In this document: positions 37,619-47,099 of the stretch, piece after piece
How positions within the stretch are numbered: the first letter of the stretch is position 1
How the letters are laid out: every line of letters begins with the position of its first letter
Source of the DNA: Chelativorans alearensis
GTDB taxonomy: Bacteria > Pseudomonadota > Alphaproteobacteria > Rhizobiales > Rhizobiaceae
Direction: 5' to 3'
Length of the DNA stretch: 64,000 bases
NCBI RefSeq assembly: GCF_010993735.1
Contig: NZ_WQNI01000011.1
Location: 115,108 to 179,107 of the forward strand
The notes under the pieces: generated by a model
Database searches by the model: none
Seen by the model: only the letters and a program-made list of their open reading frames with translations
What the model was told of the DNA's origin: nothing
Position numbers and translations under genes: made by a program

Positions 37619-39247
37619 GTGAATCACGAGGTAACGAACCAGCCGCCGCCCATCAGCGGAACGAATGCGTGGCGGTCCGACCCGCTTCTCGTTCAGCTCG
37701 GCGAGAATTTTTCCGAGCCGGTGCGCAAGGAGTTGGAGACGCTGGGACGCTTCGTGCGCAACCAGGATGCGCAAGACCTGGCGCGGCTGGCGAATGGGGA
37801 GGTGCCGACGCTTAAGACCCATGACCGCTACGGCCGCCGGGCGGATATCGTCGAATACCATCCCGCCTACCACGCGCTGATGCGCCGCTCGGTGGGCGCC
37901 GGCATCCACTCCTCCATCTGGGAGGAAAACGAAACGGAGAAGGGGCAGCGCCACCAGGCGCGCGCGGCACGCTTCTATCTTACCTCGCAGCTCGAGCTCG
38001 GCCATCTCTGCCCGCTCACGATGACCAGCGCCTCGCTGGCGGCGCTGATGGCCAGCCCGGACCTCTTCCGCGTCTGGGCACCGCGCGTGATTGCCCGCAA
38101 ATACGACCATTCCAACCGGCCCGCCGTCCAGAAGCAGGGTGTGACGCTCGGCATGGGCATGACGGAGAAGCAGGGCGGCACGGACGTGCGCGCCAACATC
38201 ACCGTTGCCGAGCCCGCCGGCGGCGGTCTCTTCCGCATCACCGGGCACAAATGGTTCATGTCCGCGCCCATGAGCGACGCATTTCTGGTGCTTGCGCAGG
38301 CAAGGGAAGGGCTTTCCTGTTTCCTGCTGCCGCGCGTCAGCGAAGACGGGTCGGCCAACGGCTTCCGCTTCCAGCGGCTGAAGGACAAGCTCGGCAACCG
38401 CTCCAACGCCTCTTCGGAGGTCGAGTTCGAGGGTGCCCTGGGCTTTCCCGTCGGCGAGGTGGGGCATGGCATCCGCACCATCATGGATATGGTGACGCTG
38501 ACGCGGCTCGACTGCGCGCTGGGCTCCGCCGGGCTGATGCGCGCTTCCCTGGCCGAGGCGGTGCACCACGCGCGCCACCGCCAGGTCTTCGGCAAGACGC
38601 TTATCGGGCAGCCGCTGATGCAGCGTGTGCTAGCCGATCTCGCGCTCGACGTGGCGGCGGCTACCGCGCTTTCCTTCCGCCTTGCCCGCTCCTTCGACGA
38701 TGCGGCGGCAAACCGCGCCGACGCTGCCTTCGCGCGGGTGATGACGCCGGTGGTGAAATACTGGGTCTGCAAGATCGCGCCCGCCGTCACCTACGAGGCG
38801 ATGGAGTGCCTCGGCGGCAACGGCTATGTCGAGGAGGCGCCGCTTGCCCGCTACTACCGCGAGGCGCCGGTCAATGCCATCTGGGAGGGCTCGGGCAACG
38901 TCATGGCGCTCGACCTGCTGCGCGTGCTTTCGCGCAATGCCGGCCTCCTCAACGAGGTGCTGGCAGGCATCCACAGCGACCTGGGCGAAACCGGCCGCGG
39001 CACCGTGGAGGTGCTCAAGGCGGCGATCCGGGTATGCCAGTCGGACGAGGGCTCGGCGCGCATCCTGACCGAGCAGCTGGCAATTGCCGCCGCCGCCGCG
39101 GAGTTGAGGCGGCTGGGGGCGGGGCGGGTGGCCGACGCTTTCATCGAAACGCGCCTCGCCGGTCAATGGCGCGGCACCTACGGCATGCTCGACGCGCGCC
39201 ATGACGCAGCGGCGATCGTGGAGATGCTGTATCCGGATGCGGGGTAG
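37619..39247 (+). CDS. Acyl-CoA dehydrogenase, AidB-like
   Basis: A 542-residue FAD enzyme resembling AidB/isovaleryl-CoA dehydrogenase. Family blocks include LGMGMTEKQGGTDVRAN, KWFMSAPMSDAFLVLAQ, RLDCALGSAGLMRASLAEA, and YEAMECLGGNGYVEEAPLARYYREAP. AidB proteins are induced by alkylating agents in enterobacteria and bind DNA, but the function in rhizobia is unproven. The GTG start has AAAGGAAA upstream. It is monocistronic and divergent from pyrB. Confidence 0.85.
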   Translation: MNHEVTNQPPPISGTNAWRSDPLLVQLGENFSEPVRKELETLGRFVRNQDAQDLARLANGEVPTLKTHDRYGRRADIVEYHPAYHALMRRSVGAGIHSSIWEENETEKGQRHQARAARFYLTSQLELGHLCPLTMTSASLAALMASPDLFRVWAPRVIARKYDHSNRPAVQKQGVTLGMGMTEKQGGTDVRANITVAEPAGGGLFRITGHKWFMSAPMSDAFLVLAQAREGLSCFLLPRVSEDGSANGFRFQRLKDKLGNRSNASSEVEFEGALGFPVGEVGHGIRTIMDMVTLTRLDCALGSAGLMRASLAEAVHHARHRQVFGKTLIGQPLMQRVLADLALDVAAATALSFRLARSFDDAAANRADAAFARVMTPVVKYWVCKIAPAVTYEAMECLGGNGYVEEAPLARYYREAPVNAIWEGSGNVMALDLLRVLSRNAGLLNEVLAGIHSDLGETGRGTVEVLKAAIRVCQSDEGSARILTEQLAIAAAAAELRRLGAGRVADAFIETRLAGQWRGTYGMLDARHDAAAIVEMLYPDAG

Positions 39248-39365
39248 CCCGCCGGTAGAGCCTCAGTGCTGCCGGTATTAACCCTAACGAATGGTAAGCG
39301 TTGCGCTCGGCGTGCGGGAAAGCCAGTGTCGATTCCACGCCGGAATGCGGCGACGGAGGGGCTTT

Positions 39366-39683
39366 ATGCGTTACATCCTGATTTTCTGGGCGCTGCCGAT
39401 GAGCCTCATCTGGGGCTGGTATTTCCTGTCCTTCAACGACATCAATTTCGGCTTCGTGATGCTCACCCGGCAGGTGCACGATCTCGTCTTCGAGGTCTAC
39501 GGGCAGATCCTGGGCATCGAGCCATCGGCCCTGCCGCCGCTGCTCGCGCGGGCCTGCGTGGTCGATACGTTCATCCTGATGGCTATCCTCGCTTTCCGCC
39601 GCCGCCGCGCCATCCGCGCATGGATTGCCGAGCGGCGGGGGCGGCCAGGCTATTCGCGCGAGGACGCCGCCCGCAGCGTCTGA
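39366..39683 (+). CDS. DUF6105 family membrane protein
   Basis: A 105-residue protein of unknown function with two membrane segments (near residues 3-24, [17 protein letters not shown], and 54-76). It belongs to a short rhizobial family I recognise as DUF6105, with [19 protein letters not shown] and [10 protein letters not shown]. The start follows GGAGGGG. Its last 34 bases overlap the 3' end of ruvX on the opposite strand. An in-frame start 75 bases upstream would add an unconserved basic peptide. Confidence 0.75.
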   Translation: MRYILIFWALPMSLIWGWYFLSFNDINFGFVMLTRQVHDLVFEVYGQILGIEPSALPPLLARACVVDTFILMAILAFRRRRAIRAWIAERRGRPGYSREDAARSV

Positions 39684-40135
39684 AGCCGGTCCAGCGCCCC
39701 TTGCAGGATGAAGGCGGCTGCCGCCGAATCGATGCGGCCGGCGCGCTTCGCCCGCGAGACGTCCATCTCGATCAGCGCCCGCTCGGCGGCCACCGTCGAC
39801 AGCCGCTCGTCCCAGAAGGCGAAGGGAAGGTCCGTCATCGCCGAAAGGTTGCGCACGAAAGCGCGGGTGGACTGGGCGCGCGGCCCCTCGCTGCCGTCCA
39901 TGTTGACCGGTAGACCGACGATGACGGCGGCGGCCTTCTCGCGGGTGAGTTGATCGAGCAGTACCTTCGCGTCCTGCGTGAATTTTTTCCGCGTGATCAT
40001 CGGCCGCGGCGAGGCGAGCGACAGACCGAGGTCGGAGATGGCAAGGCCAATGGTCTTCGTGCCGAGGTCGATACCTGCCAATGGGCGGCCCGCGGGCAGG
40101 GTCCCGGCGAGGTCTTCGATGGAAAGTACGCCCAT
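39650..40135 (-). CDS. ruvX: Putative Holliday junction resolvase / pre-16S rRNA nuclease
   Basis: A 161-residue YqgF-family nuclease, thought to process the 16S rRNA 5' end and similar to RuvC in fold. The acidic active-site motif [15 protein letters not shown] is present, with later conserved residues in [20 protein letters not shown] and [12 protein letters not shown]. The chosen ATG is preceded by AAAGG. It is divergent from the UPF0173 gene and converges on, and overlaps, the DUF6105 gene. Confidence 0.92.
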   Translation of the reverse strand: MGVLSIEDLAGTLPAGRPLAGIDLGTKTIGLAISDLGLSLASPRPMITRKKFTQDAKVLLDQLTREKAAAVIVGLPVNMDGSEGPRAQSTRAFVRNLSAMTDLPFAFWDERLSTVAAERALIEMDVSRAKRAGRIDSAAAAFILQGALDRLQTLRAASSRE

Positions 40136-40208
40136 GACCACGGCCTTTTCTTTGACTCGGCGACGGCTCGTTCTATCCTCCAAAGCCTCAACAAGCGAGG
40201 AGCGTGCA

Positions 40209-40916
40209 ATGAAAATCACCTGGTACGGCCATTCAGCCTTCAGGGTCGAGGCGGGTGACGCGAAAATCCTGATCGACCCCTTCCTGAGCGGCAATCCGTC
40301 GTGGGACGGCGGCTGGGAGGACCCGGCAAAGGGCATCACCCATGTGCTGCTTACCCATGGGCACAGCGACCATCTGGGCGATTCGCTTGCCATCCTGGAG
40401 AAGACGGGCGCCATGCTGGTCGCCAATTTCGAGGTGTGCATGTATCTCGTCGGGCAGGGCGCCAGTCAGGAGAGGATCAACCCCGGCAATCTTGGCGGCA
40501 CGGTCGATTGCGGCGGCTTCACCACCACTTTCGTGCAGGCGCATCATTCCTCTTCCTTCCCGTTGGATGACGGGACCAACGTCTATCTCGGCAATCCAGC
40601 CGGCCTCGTCCTGCACTTCCCTCAGGAAAAGACGCTCTACCACATGGGCGACACGGACATTTTCGGCGACATGGCGCTGATTCAGGAACTGCACCGGCCG
40701 GATATCGGCATCGTGCCCATCGGCGACCGCTTCACCATGGGCGGTGCGGTGGCCGCGCTCGCCTGCCAGCGCTTCTTCCAGTTCGAGACGGTCATCCCCT
40801 GCCACTACGCCTCCTTCCCCATCATCGACCAGTCAGCGGAGAAATTTATCGAGGGCATGAAGGGGACCGACACCAAGGTGCTGACGCCGGAGCGCGGCAA
40901 GCCGATGGAGCTTTAG
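40209..40916 (+). CDS. UPF0173 metal-dependent hydrolase
   Basis: A 235-residue metallo-beta-lactamase-fold hydrolase. Metal ligands are visible in [19 protein letters not shown] and GDTDIFGDM, with a final histidine in IPCHYASFP. It belongs to the uncharacterised UPF0173/YtkL group. The substrate is unknown. It stands alone, divergent from ruvX by about 70 bases, with the gatC operon downstream. Confidence 0.9.
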   Translation: MKITWYGHSAFRVEAGDAKILIDPFLSGNPSWDGGWEDPAKGITHVLLTHGHSDHLGDSLAILEKTGAMLVANFEVCMYLVGQGASQERINPGNLGGTVDCGGFTTTFVQAHHSSSFPLDDGTNVYLGNPAGLVLHFPQEKTLYHMGDTDIFGDMALIQELHRPDIGIVPIGDRFTMGGAVAALACQRFFQFETVIPCHYASFPIIDQSAEKFIEGMKGTDTKVLTPERGKPMEL

Positions 40917-41006
40917 AAGACGGCTTTTTGGGCGATGGTTGTTGCGCCCCGCGCCGGGCGCGACTATAGGCCTGTGCCATTGTTTCCCCTGGCAAGGAAG
41001 AGCAGC

Positions 41007-41294
41007 ATGTCCGTCGATATCGAGACCGTGAAACGCGTGGCAAAGCTTGCCAGAATTGCCGTCGACGACGAGGAGGCGGCCCGCATGACCGGCGAGCTCA
41101 ACGCCATTCTCGGCTTCGTGGAGCAGTTGGGCGAGGTGGACGTCGCAGACGTTGAGCCGATGACCTCCGTCATCCCCACGGCAATAAAGATGCGCCAGGA
41201 CGAAGTGACGGACGGCAGCAAGGCCGAGGATATCGTCGCCAACGCGCCAGCCGGCGACGACAATTTCTTCGTCGTGCCGAAGGTGGTGGAGTAG
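41007..41294 (+). CDS. gatC: Asp-tRNA(Asn)/Glu-tRNA(Gln) amidotransferase subunit GatC
   Basis: A 95-residue subunit that holds GatA and GatB together. The N-terminal helices begin [20 protein letters not shown], and the C-terminal segment includes FVVPKVVE. The amidotransferase converts misacylated Glu-tRNA(Gln) or Asp-tRNA(Asn). The start has AAGGAAGAGC upstream. It is followed after five bases by a GNAT gene and then by gatA, a small insertion into the gatCA pair. Confidence 0.96.
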   Translation: MSVDIETVKRVAKLARIAVDDEEAARMTGELNAILGFVEQLGEVDVADVEPMTSVIPTAIKMRQDEVTDGSKAEDIVANAPAGDDNFFVVPKVVE

Positions 41295-41299
41295 CGGCG

Positions 41300-41782
41300 A
41301 TGGCAATCGCGATCGCCGTCGAAACCCCGTTGCAGGACGACGTTCGGGCAATGGTGGAGGAGTTGAACACACACCTCTACCCGCTGTCGCCGCCCGAATA
41401 TCAGTTCCAGATGACGGCCGAAGAGATGGCGGAGCCGCATACCACCGTCCTCGTCGCGCGTGGCGGGGACGGCGCGGCCATGGGCATGGGTTCCCTCAAG
41501 GTGCATGACGGGGGATTGGCCGAAGTGAAGCGCATGTGGACGCGGCCGGCGGTGCGCGGCAGCGGGGTGGGCCGGCTGCTGCTGCAAGCGGTGGAAGCCC
41601 TTGGGCGGGAAAAGGGGATCCATCGCCTGGCGCTCGAGACCGGCGGGACGGATGGCTTTACCGCCGTCTGGCGGTTCTACGAGGCGGGCGGGTTCCGCCG
41701 TTGCGGCGCGTTCCTGGACTACCCGGACACGGAATATTCCCGGTTCTACGAGAAACTCCTGATTGAAGAAAAAGCGGCCTGA
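41300..41782 (+). CDS. GNAT family N-acetyltransferase
   Basis: A 160-residue GNAT protein with the acetyl-CoA loop [20 protein letters not shown] and C-terminal [13 protein letters not shown]. The N-terminal segment [17 protein letters not shown] is typical of a subgroup often found next to gatA. The substrate is unknown. It overlaps the gatA start by one base (TGATG) and lies five bases after gatC, so the three genes are an operon. Confidence 0.88.
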   Translation: MAIAIAVETPLQDDVRAMVEELNTHLYPLSPPEYQFQMTAEEMAEPHTTVLVARGGDGAAMGMGSLKVHDGGLAEVKRMWTRPAVRGSGVGRLLLQAVEALGREKGIHRLALETGGTDGFTAVWRFYEAGGFRRCGAFLDYPDTEYSRFYEKLLIEEKAA

Positions 41783-43269
41783 TGACCGATTCCAGCCTGA
41801 CCCAACTGACCATCGCCCAAGCCCGCGAGAAACTCGCGACGCGCGACATCTCCGCGCTTGAGCTGACCGAGGCCTATCTGACGGCCATCGAGGCGGCGAA
41901 TGACGCGCTCAACGCATATATCGTGGCGACGCCGGACAAGGCGCGCGAGATGGCCAGGGCGTCCGACGCCCGCATCGCCAGGGGCGAGGCCGGCGCGTTG
42001 GAGGGCATTCCGCTCGGCATCAAGGACCTGTTCGCGACAGAAGGCGTGCACACCCAGGCGGCCAGCCATATCCTCGACGGCTTCGAGCCGCGCTACGAAT
42101 CCACCGTCACCGCCAATCTGTGGGCGGACGGCGCGGTGATGCTGGGTAAGCTCAACATGGACGAGTTCGCCATGGGCTCGTCAAACGAGACGTCCTATTA
42201 CGGGCCGGTGGTCAATCCCTGGCGCGCCGAGGGCGACAACAAGGCGCTGGTGCCGGGCGGCTCGTCCGGCGGCTCGGCTGCCGCGGTCGCCGCATGGCTG
42301 TGCGCGGGCGCGACGGCAACCGACACGGGCGGCTCCATCCGCCAGCCCGCCGCCTTCACCGCCACCGTCGGCATCAAGCCCACCTACGGGCGCTGCTCGC
42401 GCTGGGGGATCGTGGCCTTTGCCTCCTCGCTCGACCAGGCCGGGCCGATCGCCCGCGACGTGCGCGACGCGGCGATCCTTCTGAAATCCATGGCCTCGGT
42501 CGATCCCAGGGACACCACCTCCGTCGACCGGCCGGTGCCGGACTACGAGGCGGCGGTCGGCCAGTCGGTCAAGGGGCTCAAGATCGGCATTCCCAAGGAA
42601 TACCGCATCGACGGTATGCCCGATGAGATCGAGGCGCTGTGGCAGAAGGGTATCGAATGGATGCGCGAAGCCGGCGCCGAGATCGTCGACATCTCCCTGC
42701 CGCACACGAAATACGCGCTGCCGGCCTATTATATCGTCGCGCCCGCCGAGGCCTCGTCCAACCTTGCCCGCTATGACGGCGTGCGCTACGGCCTGCGCGT
42801 GCCCGGCGGCGACGTGACGGAGATGTACGAGAAGACGCGTGCCGAAGGCTTCGGCCGTGAGGTGAAGCGGCGCGTCATGATCGGCACCTATGTGCTGTCG
42901 GCCGGCTACTACGATGCCTACTATCTCAGGGCGCAAAAGGTGCGCACGCTCATCAAGCGGGATTTCGAGGAAGCGTTCGCCGCCGGGGTGGATGCCATCC
43001 TGACACCGGCCACGCCGTCGGCCGCCTTCGGCATCGCCGAGCAGGACATGGATGCCGACCCTGTGAAGATGTACCTCAACGACATCTTCACCGTCACGGT
43101 GAACATGGCCGGCCTGCCGGGCATTGCCGTGCCGGCCGGGCTCGACGGCAAGGGCCTGCCGCTTGGCCTGCAGCTCATCGGCCGGCCCTTCGACGAAGAA
43201 ACCCTCTTCCGCACCGGCCACGTCATCGAGCAGGCGGCGGGCAGGTTCGCGCCGAAGCGCTGGTGGTAG
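41782..43269 (+). CDS. gatA: Asp-tRNA(Asn)/Glu-tRNA(Gln) amidotransferase subunit GatA
   Basis: The glutaminase subunit of the tRNA-dependent amidotransferase, releasing ammonia from glutamine. The amidase signature [16 protein letters not shown] is present, with the catalytic Ser and the partner serine at SIRQPAAF. The catalytic lysine lies in [12 protein letters not shown]. At 495 aa it has the usual length. The gatB gene is not in the window. It is translationally coupled to the GNAT gene upstream. Confidence 0.97.
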   Translation: MTDSSLTQLTIAQAREKLATRDISALELTEAYLTAIEAANDALNAYIVATPDKAREMARASDARIARGEAGALEGIPLGIKDLFATEGVHTQAASHILDGFEPRYESTVTANLWADGAVMLGKLNMDEFAMGSSNETSYYGPVVNPWRAEGDNKALVPGGSSGGSAAAVAAWLCAGATATDTGGSIRQPAAFTATVGIKPTYGRCSRWGIVAFASSLDQAGPIARDVRDAAILLKSMASVDPRDTTSVDRPVPDYEAAVGQSVKGLKIGIPKEYRIDGMPDEIEALWQKGIEWMREAGAEIVDISLPHTKYALPAYYIVAPAEASSNLARYDGVRYGLRVPGGDVTEMYEKTRAEGFGREVKRRVMIGTYVLSAGYYDAYYLRAQKVRTLIKRDFEEAFAAGVDAILTPATPSAAFGIAEQDMDADPVKMYLNDIFTVTVNMAGLPGIAVPAGLDGKGLPLGLQLIGRPFDEETLFRTGHVIEQAAGRFAPKRWW

Positions 43270-43313
43270 GATGATGGTCCGCCGCCGCGTCTGATGGCAG
43301 GGAGGCGGACGCC

Positions 43314-44111
43314 ATGTTCCATCTCGCTTCTGCCGTCTTCTGGACGCTGATCCAGCCGGTCAATCTGACGGGATTGCTGGTCGCGGCGTCGCTGGTGGCA
43401 GCGTTTGTGCGATGGCGCCGGCTGTCGGTCTCCTTCGGCTTATTGGGTCTGTTGGTGCTTGGCCTGTCGGGCTGGACGACGCTCGGGGCGCTGCTTCTCC
43501 ATCCCTTGGAGAACCACTTTCAGAAGCCGGCGGAAACGCTTGAGGACATTGACGGCATCATTGTGCTGGGTGGCGGCTTCGAGGGCGCGATCAACCTGGC
43601 GCGCGGCGGCTACGAGTTGAACGCCAGCGGCGACCGTTTTGTCGAGGCTGCGATCCTGGCGCTCCGGTATCCGGATGCCCGCCTCGTCATCTCCGGCGGC
43701 TCCGGCTCGGTCTTCCTGGCGGGTGAGGGCGATGCCGATACAGCGCCGCGGCTTCTCACCGCGCTCGGCGTGGCGCGGGAGCGGATCGAGATGGAGAACC
43801 GCTCGCGCGATACCTACGAGAACGCACAATTCTCGAAACGGCTCGTCGCCCCACGGCCCGGCGAGACCTGGCTGCTCGTGACCTCCGCGTTTCACATGCC
43901 GCGCGCCGTAGGCGCTTTCCGACAGGCGGATTTCCCCATTGTGCCCTGGCCGGTCGACTACAAGACATCGGGCACGGAGCGTTTCGGCCTTGCCGCCGAC
44001 AATGTGCTCGATTCGCTGCGCAACACGACAACGGCAATGCGCGAATGGGTGGGGCTTCTGGCCTACCGGTTGACGGGACGAATCGACCGCCTGTTGCCTG
44101 CGCCGGGCTGA
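43314..44111 (+). CDS. YdcF/SanA (DUF218) family membrane protein
   Basis: A 265-residue protein with two N-terminal membrane segments (residues ~5-30 and ~40-62) and a periplasmic DUF218 domain. Conserved parts are DGIIVLGGG, RYPDARLVISGGSG, NRSRDTYENAQFS and VTSAFHMPRAVGAF. Relatives (ElyC, SanA) influence envelope integrity and peptidoglycan synthesis at low temperature, so a cell-envelope role is a fair guess. The start is preceded by GGGAGGCGG. It is monocistronic. Confidence 0.9.
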   Translation: MFHLASAVFWTLIQPVNLTGLLVAASLVAAFVRWRRLSVSFGLLGLLVLGLSGWTTLGALLLHPLENHFQKPAETLEDIDGIIVLGGGFEGAINLARGGYELNASGDRFVEAAILALRYPDARLVISGGSGSVFLAGEGDADTAPRLLTALGVARERIEMENRSRDTYENAQFSKRLVAPRPGETWLLVTSAFHMPRAVGAFRQADFPIVPWPVDYKTSGTERFGLAADNVLDSLRNTTTAMREWVGLLAYRLTGRIDRLLPAPG

Positions 44112-44363
44112 GACCGTTTGGGGTCTGTGGATAGCGCCCGCATTTCGCCGTATTCGTTGAAAATTTGCGAACGCCGCCTTCCGAATAAGTTGTTGAAATA
44201 ACTGTATTGGTACACGCGTCACAGCGGTGGGTGATGATCCGGCGCCCACATCTTGCCGCTTTTCCGGTTGCATCGCCGCATGGAGCGGAGTATCTCCCGG
44301 CTGAAGCGGTCGGCCACGGGGGCGTTTGGGCTGGCGCAAGAACAACGACTAAACGGGAATTCA

Positions 44364-44492
44364 ATGGACGAAAGCGTTCAGAAATCCTGCTGGGGCGTCA
44401 CCGCCAAGGCAGTGATCGGGCTTGCCGGCATCATCCTGTTGGCCTGGCTCTTTGCAGGAAGCGAATCTCTTGCCGTAATCGCGGCGAGCTGA
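44364..44492 (+). CDS. Small membrane protein, 42 residues
   Basis: A possible 42-residue peptide with one predicted membrane segment (KAVIGLAGIILLAWLFAG) and a short polar N-terminus (MDESVQKSC). A GGGAA ribosome binding site lies six bases upstream, and a strong intrinsic terminator follows after 28 bases. It could form a small transcript of its own, with no adjacent coding partner. I know no family for it. A longer in-frame start exists upstream but lacks conservation evidence. Confidence 0.5.
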   Translation: MDESVQKSCWGVTAKAVIGLAGIILLAWLFAGSESLAVIAAS

Positions 44493-44520
44493 GAGCAACA
44501 GAACCGGTTCACTTCGAACA

Positions 44521-44557
44521 AAAGGGCGCAGCCGTTCGGCTGCGCCCTTTTGTTTTT
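44521..44557 (+). terminator. Rho-independent terminator of the small membrane protein gene
   Basis: A 13-bp perfect stem AAAGGGCGCAGCC/GGCTGCGCCCTTT with loop GTTC is followed by TGTTTTT. It lies just after the 42-residue membrane peptide. Very strong intrinsic terminator. Confidence 0.9.
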
Positions 44558-44566
44558 AAGCTTGCA

Positions 44567-44668
44567 CTACAGCGCCGTGCGTCCTTTAGGACGCACAAAG
44601 GACGCTGTAGGTTGTTGAACCTGCGCATCGTGCTTCCGAAAATCGATTCCGATTTTCGGGCCGATGCG
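44567..44668. repeat. Twin-hairpin rhizobial repeat upstream of sdaA
   Basis: Two adjacent palindromes are seen. The first has outer arms CTACAGCG/CGCTGTAG and a perfect inner stem GTGCGTCC-TTTA-GGACGCAC. The second has CCGAAAATCG-ATTC-CGATTTTCGG inside GCATCG/CGATGC. The whole resembles a repeat family frequent in rhizobial intergenic DNA. It lies between a strong terminator and the sdaA start, so it may be part of the sdaA leader. Confidence 0.75.
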
Positions 44669-44753
44669 CTTGCGATGTCGTTTCCTGACACGCATATGCG
44701 GGCGGGTACGCGCATGGAAGAGTGCAGCGTTCCCGTGCAGCCGGAGTTGGAGC

Positions 44754-46154
44754 ATGTTTCTTTCCGTGTTCGATCTCTTCAAGATCGGCATCGGCCCGTC
44801 GAGTTCCCACACCATGGGGCCTATGGTGGCGGCGGAGCGTTTCCTGCGCGAGATTGCGGAAGGTGAGTGGCCGCGGCCGGCGGGCGCGCAAGTTGCGCGA
44901 CTGTCGGTCAGCCTGCACGGCTCGCTTGCCTTCACGGGCGTCGGGCATGCAACGGACAGGGCGGTGATCCTCGGGCTGGAAGGCCTGACGCCGCTGACGG
45001 TGGACCCGGATAAAGCGGACGAGGTTCTGGGCAAGATCAGACGGACGCGGCGCCTCGGCCCGCCCGGCCATCCCGAATACCGGTTCGATCCCGAGAGCGA
45101 CGTTATCTTCGACAGGAAAGCGCCGTTGCCCGGCCACGCCAACGGCATGGCCTTCAACGCCTTCGACGCCGACGACCGGTTGCTGCTCAGGCGCATCTAT
45201 TACTCGGTGGGCGGCGGCTTTGTGGTCTCCGAAGAGGAACTGCAGGCGCTGAAGGCCGCGAAGAAGCCGGCGGTCGACCGAGATGTGCCCTATCCCTTCG
45301 CCAATGCGCGCGAGATGCTGGAGATGGCGGCGAAGAGCGGGCTCTCGATAGCCGAGATGAAGCGCGCGAACGAGGAAACGCGCATGGACGCCGCGGAGCT
45401 CGATGCCGGCCTCGACCGCATCTGGCAAGCCATGCACGGCTGCATCGAGCGCGGGCTGTCGCAGGACGGCGTCATGCCGGGCGGGCTGAAGGTGCGCCGC
45501 CGCGCGCGCCAGCTCCACGAGAAGCTGGAGGAGGAATGGCGGCAGAACCGGCCCAACCCGCTTGCCGCCAACGACTGGCTGTCCGTCTACGCGATGGCGG
45601 TGAACGAGGAGAACGCCGGCGGCGGGCGCGTCGTCACCGCGCCGACCAATGGTGCAGCCGGCGTCGTGCCGGCAGTGCTGCGCTACTGGCTGCGCTTCCA
45701 TGTCGACGCCGACCAAAGGGGCATCCGCGACTTCCTGCTGACGGCGGCGGCCGTAGGCGGCATCGTAAAGCACAATGCCTCCATCTCCGGCGCCGAGGTC
45801 GGCTGCCAGGGCGAGGTGGGCTCGGCCTCGGCCATGGCGGCTGCCGGGCTGGCCGCGGTCCTGGGCGGCACGCCCGAGCAGGTGGAAAACGCCGCCGAGA
45901 TCGCGCTGGAGCACCATCTGGGCATGACCTGCGACCCGGTGGCCGGCCTCGTGCAGGTGCCCTGCATCGAGCGCAACGCGCTGGGCGCGGTAAAGGCCGT
46001 CACCGCCGCTTCGCTCGCCGTGAAGGGAGACGGCAAGCACTTCGTCTCACTGGACGCGGCGGTGGAGACCATGCGCCAGACCGGGCTCGACATGAACGAG
46101 CGCTACAAGGAGACCAGCCTCGGCGGTCTGGCGGTGAATGTGGTGGAATGCTAG
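44754..46154 (+). CDS. sdaA: L-serine ammonia-lyase
   Basis: An iron-sulfur serine dehydratase that makes pyruvate and ammonia from serine. The 466-residue single chain combines the N-terminal domain ([16 protein letters not shown]) with the catalytic domain. Cysteines that could bind the 4Fe-4S cluster lie in [18 protein letters not shown] and [23 protein letters not shown] precedes the chosen ATG. It is followed after 12 bases by the GFA gene. With glyA in the same window it suggests serine/glycine use, but the two are not linked in an operon. Confidence 0.93.
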   Translation: MFLSVFDLFKIGIGPSSSHTMGPMVAAERFLREIAEGEWPRPAGAQVARLSVSLHGSLAFTGVGHATDRAVILGLEGLTPLTVDPDKADEVLGKIRRTRRLGPPGHPEYRFDPESDVIFDRKAPLPGHANGMAFNAFDADDRLLLRRIYYSVGGGFVVSEEELQALKAAKKPAVDRDVPYPFANAREMLEMAAKSGLSIAEMKRANEETRMDAAELDAGLDRIWQAMHGCIERGLSQDGVMPGGLKVRRRARQLHEKLEEEWRQNRPNPLAANDWLSVYAMAVNEENAGGGRVVTAPTNGAAGVVPAVLRYWLRFHVDADQRGIRDFLLTAAAVGGIVKHNASISGAEVGCQGEVGSASAMAAAGLAAVLGGTPEQVENAAEIALEHHLGMTCDPVAGLVQVPCIERNALGAVKAVTAASLAVKGDGKHFVSLDAAVETMRQTGLDMNERYKETSLGGLAVNVVEC

Positions 46155-46166
46155 CGGAGGTGGGCC

Positions 46167-46544
46167 GTGGCGAGAATTGCGACGTGCACTTGTGGCAACC
46201 TGCGCGTGGCTTGTGCCGGCGAGCCCGAAAAGGTGTCGCTGTGTCATTGCCTTGCCTGCCAAAGGCGGACCGGTAGCACCTACGGCATTGCCGCCTTCTT
46301 CCGTAAGGAGGATGTCCATGTGGAAGGCTCGAGCCGACGCTATGCGCGCCCGTCCGACAGCGGCTTCCCAGTGACGTTTCATTTCTGTCCTTCTTGCGGT
46401 TCGACGGTTTTCTGGGAGCCACAACGCAAGCCGGAGTTGCTTGCCGTCGCCGTCGGCGCGTTCGCCGATCCGGCCTTCCCGGCGCCGGTGCAAGCCGTCT
46501 ATGCCGAGCACCGGCATCCGTGGGTCGAGGATCCCATCGGCTGA
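46167..46544 (+). CDS. GFA/CENP-V family zinc protein
   Basis: A 125-residue protein of the GFA family (glutathione-dependent formaldehyde-activating enzyme type). The zinc ligands are present as TCTCGNLRVAC, LCHCLACQR and FHFCPSCGSTVFW. These proteins may catalyse spontaneous glutathione-formaldehyde adduct formation or other thiol chemistry, and the individual substrate is unknown. The GTG start follows GCGGAGGTGGG. It probably shares a transcript with sdaA. Confidence 0.9.
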   Translation: MARIATCTCGNLRVACAGEPEKVSLCHCLACQRRTGSTYGIAAFFRKEDVHVEGSSRRYARPSDSGFPVTFHFCPSCGSTVFWEPQRKPELLAVAVGAFADPAFPAPVQAVYAEHRHPWVEDPIG

Positions 46545-46616
46545 TCGGGGCGCGAGCTGTGGAACGCATCCCGATAAGCCTTCCTTCCGCCAACCTGCCG
46601 TCCTAAAAAACGCCCT

Positions 46617-47051
46617 ATGGCGCTTCACCTCATAAAACTCTGTGTCGGCTGCGACAGCCCGGAAGACCTGGAGGCATGGATCGCCATGCGCCTTGAGGAG
46701 AAGAGGCGGCGCGGTGAGCCGGTCGAGCATTTCCACACCACGCGCATGATCCCCAAGCGCATGGCGGAGCTTACCGACGGCGGATCGCTCTACTGGGTGG
46801 TCAAGGGTATGGTGCAGTGCCGGCAGCGGCTTCTCGACATCCGCCCCTTCACGGACGGCGAGGGGATTTCGCGCTGCCGTCTCGTGCTGGACCGGCAAGT
46901 CGTGCGCACGGAATGGCAGCCGAAACGGCCTTTCCAGGGCTGGCGCTATCTCAAGCCCGAGGATGCGCCGCTGGACATCCGCTCGGGAGAGGGCGCGGAC
47001 GAGATGCCGGACCATCTGCGCCGCGAACTGACCGAGCTTGGTCTCCTGTAA
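46617..47051 (+). CDS. DUF1489 family protein
   Basis: A 144-residue protein of unknown function conserved across alphaproteobacteria. The family is recognised by MALHLIKLCVGCDSPEDL, MIPKRMAELTDGGSLYWVVKG, and QRLLDIRPFTDG. It is soluble and has no known catalytic residues. No clear Shine-Dalgarno precedes the ATG. It stands alone between the GFA and VWA genes. Confidence 0.9.
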   Translation: MALHLIKLCVGCDSPEDLEAWIAMRLEEKRRRGEPVEHFHTTRMIPKRMAELTDGGSLYWVVKGMVQCRQRLLDIRPFTDGEGISRCRLVLDRQVVRTEWQPKRPFQGWRYLKPEDAPLDIRSGEGADEMPDHLRRELTELGLL

Positions 47052-47099
47052 GGCGGCGAAGGGCTTGCCAGCGGCGCTCGCTCACCACATCTTGTTCTC

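Noticed and set aside
26243..39290. The shared 10-mer ACCCTAACGA at 26243 and 39281 as a CtrA-type site
   Set aside because: A 10-base match is expected many times by chance in 64 kb, and neither site has the spaced TTAA-N7-TTAA pattern.
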